Shown in pieces: positions 1 through 4,330 of a DNA stretch of 5,909 nucleotides. The notes under the pieces were generated by a model. It was not told where the DNA came from. It searched no databases and saw nothing but the letters and a program-made list of their open reading frames with translations. Made by a program: the position numbers and the translations under genes. Numbering within the stretch: position 1 is the first letter of the stretch; every line of letters begins with the position of its first letter. Origin of the DNA: DASQPA01 sp035644215 (GTDB taxonomy: Bacteria; Acidobacteriota; Thermoanaerobaculia; Multivoradales; UBA5704); the NCBI GenBank assembly GCA_035644215.1, contig DASQPA010000224.1, forward strand, positions 1 through 5,909, written 5' to 3'.

Positions 1-1
1 C

Positions 2-508
2 ATCTCCATGCCGCGGGCGGAGCGGATCGCGATCTGGGAGCGCGGCACCGCCCGCTTCGCCGGCAGCCACCCGTATGCCGCCCTGCTCATCACCCGCCAC
101 GCCCAGACCCTCCACCACGACCACCGGGGCGACCCGGACCCGGACTGGCGTGACTTCTTCGCCTACCTGGACGAGCTGGAAAGCGGCCTCTTCACGGCCG
201 ACGCTATCGGCGGCAGGGAGGTCACCGCGGCGGAGGTGACGGCCGACTACCGCTTCGTCGACCTCGCCGACCTGGCGTCGCTCGCCGTTTGCGCCCAATG
301 GGACGAGCCCTTCGAGCGCCACGGCCTGCGCGGGTTCTTCCGCGACGGCACCCTCCACCTCGATCCTTTCCCCCTGGCCGGCGCCACCGCCTTCGCCATC
401 CCCTGCCGGCGCATTCCCGGCCGCCCCTACCGTGGCGACGCCGACCTCGGCGGCGAGCTCGCCGCGGCGCGCTGGGAGGAGCTCCGGGTGCGGGTAGCGC
501 CCCTCTAG
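2..508 (+). CDS. DUF3891-family protein, C-terminal part (5' end outside window)
   Basis: The reading frame is open to the left edge of the window. The ATG at position 8 is probably internal, because the visible 168 or so residues match only the middle and C-terminal part of DUF3891 proteins, which are usually over 200 residues. From the ATG, the recognisable pieces are the SHPYAALLITRHAQTLH segment at residues 20-36 (family pattern: small-PYAALL-x-S/T-RH), an acidic stretch around DPDWRDFFAYLDELE at 44-58, and the FVDLADLASLAVC helix at 83-95, equivalent to the family's 'LLQ-fDrLSL-lC' segment. The C-terminal strand IPCRRIPGRPYRGDADL at 130-146 precedes a final 'W-eeL-v-v-P' strand. No catalytic function is established for this family, and I do not assign one. 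The gene converges on the XRE regulator with only 12 nt between stop codons and no visible terminator hairpin. Family recognition is from memory of the pattern, so it is good but not certain. Confidence 0.72.
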   Translation: MSMPRAERIAIWERGTARFAGSHPYAALLITRHAQTLHHDHRGDPDPDWRDFFAYLDELESGLFTADAIGGREVTAAEVTADYRFVDLADLASLAVCAQWDEPFERHGLRGFFRDGTLHLDPFPLAGATAFAIPCRRIPGRPYRGDADLGGELAAARWEELRVRVAPL

Positions 509-520
509 CCACGGACCCGT

Positions 521-952
521 CTAGCTCGAAACCCCGGCATCGTCGCCCCCCCGGCCGGAAGGGGTGCCGGAGAAGACGACCTGCTCGAAGACCTGCCGGT
601 AGAGAAAGAGGAGATCCGAGAAGACCCGGGTGAAGGCCTGGTCGGTCGACGTGGAGAGGAGGGGGTGCGCTTTCAGCAGGGGAGAGGGGGGTTGCCCCTT
701 CTCGCACAGGCGCGCCAGCTCGGCGGCCCGGTCGTCGAGCAGGTAAAGGGTGTAGAAGAACTCGAAGTGCCCCACGTCCAGAGCGTTCAGGACTTTCTCC
801 AGCGAATCCAGCTTGGGGAGCTCCTTGCCGTTCTCGTACTTCGACAGCTGGCTCTTGCCGATCCCGGCTTCGCGCGCCACGCGCGCCTGACTTTTGCCCC
901 GCAGCTCGCGCAGCAGGCCGAGCGTCCTGCCCAGGTTGACGAACATGTCCAT
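521..952 (-). CDS. XRE-family helix-turn-helix transcriptional regulator
   Basis: This is a small DNA-binding protein of about 143 residues, probably a local or self-regulating repressor. From the chosen ATG (952), residues 21-58 form a lambda-Cro/C1-type HTH. SQARVAREAGIGKSQLSKYE contains the scaffold helix and the recognition helix (SQLSKYE, 34-40), followed by the usual NGKELPKLDSLEKVLNAL continuation. The C-terminal half is helical and leucine/phenylalanine-rich (HFEFFYTLYLLDD, then FSDLLFLYRQVFEQVVF) and has no ligand domain I recognise; it may mediate dimerisation. The frame is open to a GTG at 1009, but that codon sits almost at the transcription start implied by a TATAAG box (1014-1019). 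It would also add a 19-residue leader with no similarity to HTH proteins. ATG 952 or ATG 946 is therefore more likely, though neither has a clear Shine-Dalgarno sequence. The gene is divergent from the alkyltransferase gene, and the spacer carries candidate operators. Its target is unknown. Confidence 0.85.
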   Translation of the reverse strand: MDMFVNLGRTLGLLRELRGKSQARVAREAGIGKSQLSKYENGKELPKLDSLEKVLNALDVGHFEFFYTLYLLDDRAAELARLCEKGQPPSPLLKAHPLLSTSTDQAFTRVFSDLLFLYRQVFEQVVFSGTPSGRGGDDAGVSS

Positions 953-991
953 ACGCGAAATGTAACGGCAGAAGCGGACGGCAGGCAAGGC

Positions 992-1020
992 GTAAGTTCT
1001 TCTCTCCACGAAACTTATAC
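992..1020 (-). promoter_or_regulatory. Candidate promoter/operator of the XRE regulator gene
   Basis: On the minus strand a TATAAG hexamer (1014-1019) resembles a -10 box; the -35 region is weak. A perfect 6-bp inverted repeat, TAAGTT (993-998) and AACTTA (1012-1017) separated by 13 nt, has one arm directly over this -10 box. This is the usual geometry of an autoregulatory operator for an XRE dimer. Binding is inferred, not shown. Confidence 0.35.
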
Positions 1021-1087
1021 TGGAACGCAGAAAGTGCGAACCGACAACTAATTTCTTTTGCCGATGCTCTCTCCACGCTGATCCATA

Positions 1088-1112
1088 ATTTCGGGCACCA
1101 ACGTGCCGAAAT
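1088..1112. promoter_or_regulatory. Imperfect palindrome in the divergent regulator/alkyltransferase spacer
   Basis: ATTTCGGGCAC (1088-1098) is followed by a CAAC loop and GTGCCGAAAT (1103-1112). The arms pair over 10 bp with a single bulged G. The sequence could be an operator dyad or an RNA hairpin in a leader. Its arms carry two of the four ATTTCG(C/G)G boxes of this spacer; the other two are at 954-961 (reverse) and 1153-1160. There is no U-tract, so it is not a typical terminator. Confidence 0.4.
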
Positions 1113-1224
1113 CGATACTGCCCGGCGGGGCGAAACCCGGCTCGAATCGCCGATTTCGCGTCCCTCGAAAGCCACCAAAACCCTCCCTACCCCCTCCTCC
1201 CCCCTGGCGTGCTACCCTTTTCTC

Positions 1225-1773
1225 ATGCCCGGAGCTCAGGAACAGGGCGGCCTGGCCGCGCCGGAGGCTCTGGATCTCGTCCGCGTCCTGATGCCCTCCC
1301 CCCTGGGGCCCCTCGGAGTGGAGCTCCTGGGGACGGCCGTGACGCGCCTCCTCATCGAGCCGCCTGCGGCGGTCCAGGCGAGCTTCACGCCCCTCCACCA
1401 GATCGACGGCTCGGACTTCCTGGACGAGGTCTTCGGCCGCCTCTCCGAGTACTTCGCCGGCGCGAGAAGGCGGCTCGACCTGGAGTTCAACCTCGGTCCC
1501 TGCGGGGTCGACGGCTTCGCGCGGCGGGTGCTCAAGGAGGCCGCCAAGATCCCCTACGGCAAGACCCGCACCTACCGCACGCTCGCCGACGGCTCCGGCC
1601 GCCCTGACGCCTACCGGCAGGTCCTCTCGATCCTGCTCGAAAACCCCATCCCCATCGTCATCCCCTGCCACCGGGTGGTCACCAACAAATCGGGGATCGG
1701 CAGCTACATCGGCGGCTCTGACCGCAAGCGCTGGCTGATCGAGCTGGAGCGGGCGGGGGGCGAGCCCCTCTAG
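1225..1773 (+). CDS. ogt: Methylated-DNA--protein-cysteine S-methyltransferase (O6-alkylguanine-DNA alkyltransferase)
   Basis: This cytosolic suicide repair protein transfers the alkyl group from O6-alkylguanine (and O4-alkylthymine) in DNA to its own cysteine. The 182-residue protein has an N-terminal ribonuclease-like domain (SPLGPLGVELLGTAVTRLL near 25-43 and a FDEVF-like helix near 66-80). The C-terminal catalytic domain starts around residue 97 (FARRVLKEAAKIPYGKTRTY). The PCHR motif at 147-150 supplies acceptor Cys148 and His149. Tyr117 of the TYRTLA segment, Arg131 at the 'arginine finger' position and Asn140-Pro141 before the active-site strand are retained. The C-terminal GIGSYIGGSDRKRWLIELE ends the domain as usual. 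The normally small GRP-x-A-x-R-x-V-G turn reads DAYRQVLSILL, with Leu where most relatives have Gly. ATG 1225 has no clear Shine-Dalgarno sequence; ATG 1291 (residue 23) is a possible alternative but would trim the first strand closely. There is no Ada-type regulatory domain, so the protein is Ogt-like. Transcription is divergent from the XRE gene. Confidence 0.95.
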   Translation: MPGAQEQGGLAAPEALDLVRVLMPSPLGPLGVELLGTAVTRLLIEPPAAVQASFTPLHQIDGSDFLDEVFGRLSEYFAGARRRLDLEFNLGPCGVDGFARRVLKEAAKIPYGKTRTYRTLADGSGRPDAYRQVLSILLENPIPIVIPCHRVVTNKSGIGSYIGGSDRKRWLIELERAGGEPL

Positions 1774-1781
1774 AAAGACGG

Positions 1782-1822
1782 AGCGGGCGCCCCCCCGTTG
1801 AAGGTTGAGGGGAGCGCCCGCT
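1782..1822. terminator. Hairpin between convergent genes, possible bidirectional terminator
   Basis: AGCGGGCGC (1782-1790) pairs perfectly with GCGCCCGCT (1814-1822). CCCC (1791-1794) pairs with GGGG (1809-1812) after one bulged A, leaving a loop of 14 nt. The hairpin begins 9 nt after the alkyltransferase stop and ends 22 nt before the stop of the PEGA gene. That position suits termination in both directions. Neither strand has a T-run after the stem, so intrinsic termination is only probable. Confidence 0.55.
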
Positions 1823-1844
1823 GGGGGTGAGACCGGCTGGAGCC

Positions 1845-3149
1845 CTACTCGCTCTGCAGCTCGATCGAGAGGTCGAGCGGCTCGCCGGCCTTGATCTCGA
1901 ACTGCCGCTCCTCGGCGTGGCGGCCCGGGCGGACCACCGACAGCTTGTGCTGGCCGGCGTCGATGAGCAGCCCCGAGCTCATGCGGGCCACGTCATCCCC
2001 GGTCCCCAGGAAACGGCCGTCCAGGTAGACCGAGGCGTCCGGCGGGGTGATCGAGAGGTGGAGGCGGCCGGCGCGCGACTCGTCCCGGTAGTCGCCATGG
2101 TCGCGCCGCTCCCGGTCGCCGCGGGCCCGGTCGCGCCAGTTGTCGGACCGGGGCGCCGGAGGCGGAGGCGCCATGTGCTCGGCCTTGTCCTGCATCTCCC
2201 GATCCTGCTCCACTCGCGCGTCGCGCCGCTCGTGGCTCGCCGAGGGCAGGTCCTCGGGACGGATCGAGGGGCCATGCTCCAGCTTGTCGTCCCAGTCGAT
2301 CACCAGGCCACGGTAGACCGTGACCTGCCGCGCCAGGGTCTTGTAGCCATCGCGGTAGAAGACGATGTCGTAGGTGCCGGGGTCGAGCCACAGGTACTGC
2401 GGCCAGCCGTCGAAGTCGTTGACGACGCCGACGTACTGCCCGTTCAGGTAGACCTGCGTGTCGGCAGGGCTCAGATCGAGGTCCAAGGCCCCCTGCTCCT
2501 GCCGGTTGTGGTAGTAGCCGTCGCCGTCCCCGTAGTAGCCGGCGCCGGCGCCGTAGCCGTAGTAGCCCCACGGCCCGTAGTACCAGTAGGGGAACGGGTA
2601 GCCGATGAAGATCGAGCCCCAGAAGGACGGGTAGTAGTAGCGGAAGCCGCCGTTGAAGCCGCCATGGAAACCGCCACCATTGTGGAAACCGCCGCCGCCA
2701 TGGAAGCCACCGCCACCGTGGAAGCCACCACTGCCGCCATGGTTGCCGTTATGACCGCCGCTGTGGCCGTTGTTGCCGCCATTGTTACTGACCGGGACGA
2801 CTTCGTTGCCGCCGCCGCTGGGAGTGCTGCCACCCGGGCTCGACGGCGTGCTGTTGCCCCCGCTGTTGCCGGAGGCGCTCGGTCCGTCGCCACCGCGGGG
2901 CGGCGCCATCTCCCGTCCGCGGCTGTCGCTCTGGCCGCCCTGGACCGCCGCGCGGGAGGCCGCGAAAGCGGCGTGATGGACCGCTGCCGGGGAACCGCCG
3001 TGGACCGACGACGATCCGCTGGAATGGAACGACGATCCCGAATGCGAGTGGTGTGACCCCGAGGAACGGGCCAGCGCCGGCGCGGCGCCCGCGGCCACCA
3101 ACAGCAGGAGCGCCGCGAGGCATGCCGTTGGGGTGCTATGGACTCTCAT
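1845..3149 (-). CDS. Secreted Gly/His/aromatic-rich protein with two PEGA domains
   Basis: This is a 434-residue exported protein with no enzyme motif, probably a surface or periplasmic structural or binding protein. Residues 1-27 are a Sec signal peptide (Arg2, hydrophobic core LAALLLLVAAGAA, cleavage after PALA). Residues 28-165 are low complexity. They are first Ser/His-rich (SSGSHHSHSGSSFHSSGSS), then Ser/Pro/Gly/Asn-rich, then a GGGGFH repeat block. Residues 169-214 are extremely rich in Tyr, Trp and Phe (RYYYPSFWGSIFIGYPFPYW and on). PEGA domain 1 is about 221-291, with LSPADTQVYLNGQYVG and a DPGTYDIVFYRDGYKT turn. A charged linker (292-360, many Arg/Asp/Glu) leads to PEGA domain 2 (361-432, ITPPDASVYLDGRFLG). 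PEGA domains are beta-sandwich modules found in surface-associated bacterial proteins. The start is supported by a strong AAGGAGA sequence 6 nt upstream. It overlaps the upstream glycosyltransferase gene by 14 nt, implying translational coupling. The substrate or partner cannot be read from sequence. Confidence 0.9.
   Translation of the reverse strand: MRVHSTPTACLAALLLLVAAGAAPALARSSGSHHSHSGSSFHSSGSSSVHGGSPAAVHHAAFAASRAAVQGGQSDSRGREMAPPRGGDGPSASGNSGGNSTPSSPGGSTPSGGGNEVVPVSNNGGNNGHSGGHNGNHGGSGGFHGGGGFHGGGGFHNGGGFHGGFNGGFRYYYPSFWGSIFIGYPFPYWYYGPWGYYGYGAGAGYYGDGDGYYHNRQEQGALDLDLSPADTQVYLNGQYVGVVNDFDGWPQYLWLDPGTYDIVFYRDGYKTLARQVTVYRGLVIDWDDKLEHGPSIRPEDLPSASHERRDARVEQDREMQDKAEHMAPPPPAPRSDNWRDRARGDRERRDHGDYRDESRAGRLHLSITPPDASVYLDGRFLGTGDDVARMSSGLLIDAGQHKLSVVRPGRHAEERQFEIKAGEPLDLSIELQSE
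2658..2729 (-). repeat. In-gene tandem repeats coding for GGGGFH units
   Basis: Short repeats within the PEGA-protein gene encode residues 141-164, successive GGFH, GGGGFH, GGGGFH and NGGGFH units. The DNA repeats are imperfect at synonymous positions, which argues for selection on the peptide and against very recent slippage. Loss or gain of 18-nt units would keep the frame. Confidence 0.7.
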
Positions 3150-4089
3150 TTTTGCTCTCCTTTACCTTCATTCCCCCGTCATCCCACGCGCGGTGAAGGC
3201 CTTGGATGTAATGGTACCTGAGTACGTCTTCCCATGCGCGGGGCAGGGATACTGGAAGATTTTGCAAGGCCCGGACCAGCCCTTCGAGCCAGCGTTGCCG
3301 GCCGGCCGGAGGGAGGGGGGGAGGCCCTTCCGGACCGACTCCGAGGAAGGACCCCAGCTCGGGGTGGAGACGGTAGAAGATGACCGCGCAGTACCCCGCC
3401 TTCTCCTGCCGCACGGCGAAGCGGGCGAGGTCGGTCGGATGGTCGTGGGCGACCCGCGCCCGGGGCCCGTAGACCAGGCGCAAGCCGCGCCGCTTCATGC
3501 GGTAGGCAACCTCGATGTCTTCCCACGCTGCATGGGGAAAGCGCAGGTCGAAGGGCTCGGCGAGGAGCAGGTCGCGGGAGAGCGAGAGGTTCGAGGTGTA
3601 GAAGAAGTTGAACGGCACGTCCTCGGGGTTCTCGATCAGGGCATAGCCGAACTGCAGACCGTGCTCGTTGATGTAGCGCAGGAACGGGGTGAGGTGCATC
3701 CGCGGGTGCCAGCCGGTGTAGCCGATGACCGCCAGGTGGGGATCGTCGCCATGCTGCCGGTGGGCCGCGCGATGGGCCGCCAGCCATCCCGGTTCGGGGA
3801 CGGTGTCGTCCCCTAGAAAGGCCACCCAGCGGCCGGCGGCCATGGCCACCCCGGTGTTGCGCGCCGCCGCCGGGCCGGCGTTGGCCTGGGAGTGGATGCG
3901 GACCGGCACCCGGGAGGTCCGCCGGGCGCGCAGCCAGTCGCCGGTGCCGTCGGTCGAGCCGTCGTCGATGACCACGATCTCGAACGGCGGCGCCGCCGCC
4001 TGGGCCTCCAGGGCGAGCAGCACCTCTTCCAGCACGAGGAGCCGGTTGTGGGTGGGGATCACCACCGAGACTTCGGGCGCGGCCGCCAT
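3136..4089 (-). CDS. Family 2 glycosyltransferase (GT-A fold)
   Basis: This 317-residue protein is predicted to transfer a sugar from a nucleotide-sugar donor to an envelope or extracellular glycan acceptor. The GT-A core is clear. VSVVIPTHNR (7-16) is the first strand and nucleotide-binding start, and IVVIDDGSTDGT (38-49) carries the donor-binding Asp. ANAGPAAARNTG (69-80) follows, then FLGDDTVP (91-98) with the metal-binding Asp pair. WEDIEVAYRMKRRG (189-202) holds the ED dyad that includes the presumed catalytic base. No transmembrane helix is seen, so the protein is probably soluble or peripheral at the inner face of the membrane. Donor and acceptor cannot be deduced. The C-terminal tail ends MKVKESKNESP; its codons contain the ribosome binding site and start codon of the next gene. 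ATG 4089 sits directly before the first strand; no strong Shine-Dalgarno sequence is seen. It lies 39 nt downstream of the TonB-type remnant on the same strand. Confidence 0.93.
   Translation of the reverse strand: MAAAPEVSVVIPTHNRLLVLEEVLLALEAQAAAPPFEIVVIDDGSTDGTGDWLRARRTSRVPVRIHSQANAGPAAARNTGVAMAAGRWVAFLGDDTVPEPGWLAAHRAAHRQHGDDPHLAVIGYTGWHPRMHLTPFLRYINEHGLQFGYALIENPEDVPFNFFYTSNLSLSRDLLLAEPFDLRFPHAAWEDIEVAYRMKRRGLRLVYGPRARVAHDHPTDLARFAVRQEKAGYCAVIFYRLHPELGSFLGVGPEGPPPLPPAGRQRWLEGLVRALQNLPVSLPRAWEDVLRYHYIQGLHRAWDDGGMKVKESKNESP
3156..3162 (-). promoter_or_regulatory. Shine-Dalgarno site of the PEGA gene inside the glycosyltransferase gene
   Basis: The minus strand reads AAGGAGA, 6 nt before ATG 3149. 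It is embedded in the last codons of the glycosyltransferase, whose TAG lies past the new ATG (14-nt overlap). It is the best ribosome binding site in the window. It fixes the start of the PEGA protein and indicates coupled translation. Confidence 0.8.
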
Positions 4090-4128
4090 GGCGGGAAGCT
4101 TACCCGAGGCGGGGCCGGGACGGGGCGC

Positions 4129-4285
4129 CTAGGGCCGGACCTCGAAGTTGACGGTCAGCGCGTAGTAGACCTTGACCGGCTGGCCGCGCAACGTCGCCGG
4201 CTTGAAGCGCCAGTCGCAGAGCGAGTCGAGAGCGCTCGCTTCCAGGCCGGACGACGAGGCAGAGCAGGGCGAGGGTCGATCGCAT
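4129..4285 (-). pseudogene. TonB-family C-terminal remnant with detached signal-peptide start
   Basis: The minus-strand frame ending at TAG 4129-4131 encodes SGLEASALDSLCDWRFKPAT and then LRGQPVKVYYALTVNFEVRP. This is the hallmark end of the TonB C-terminal domain (pattern: aLd-x-x-x-x-W-x-FkPA-x-x-G-x-PV-x-v-y-x-x-t-v-x-F). Only about 40 residues are present, whereas energy-transducing TonB proteins exceed 200. The frame closes at a stop (4297-4299) and has no ATG. An ATG at 4285 in another frame encodes MRSTLALLCLVV, which looks like the start of a signal peptide or membrane anchor. It must switch frame near 4249 to reach the TonB part. The simplest reading is a gene that lost its middle in an internal deletion, leaving its first dozen codons and its last 40 out of frame. 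A TATGAT hexamer at 4297-4302 (minus strand) may be the old -10 box. The alternatives are a sequencing error plus a genuinely tiny protein, which is less likely. Confidence 0.6.
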
Positions 4286-4330
4286 GGCTCGCCAAATCAT
4301 ATCAAGGGGCGCTACTGTACGAAGCGAGCC

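Noticed and set aside
509..520. Terminator between the converging DUF3891 and XRE genes
   Set aside because: Only 12 nt separate the stops, and no hairpin could be found in or beside them.
222..1178. Minus-strand open frame of 318 codons across the DUF3891 and XRE genes
   Set aside because: It overlaps two better-supported genes in other frames, and its translation is low-complexity Arg/Gly/Ala.
1048..1671. Minus-strand open frame of 207 codons covering the spacer and most of the alkyltransferase gene
   Set aside because: The plus-strand alkyltransferase has a complete PCHR-containing domain, and the minus frame has no recognisable feature.
1827..3056. Long plus-strand open frame of 409 codons, Ala/Val/Arg-rich
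   Set aside because: It is antisense to the PEGA gene, which has a signal peptide, recognisable domains and a strong ribosome binding site. The translation (for example METATIVETAAAMEATATVEA-like runs) mirrors the GGGGFH codons and matches no family.
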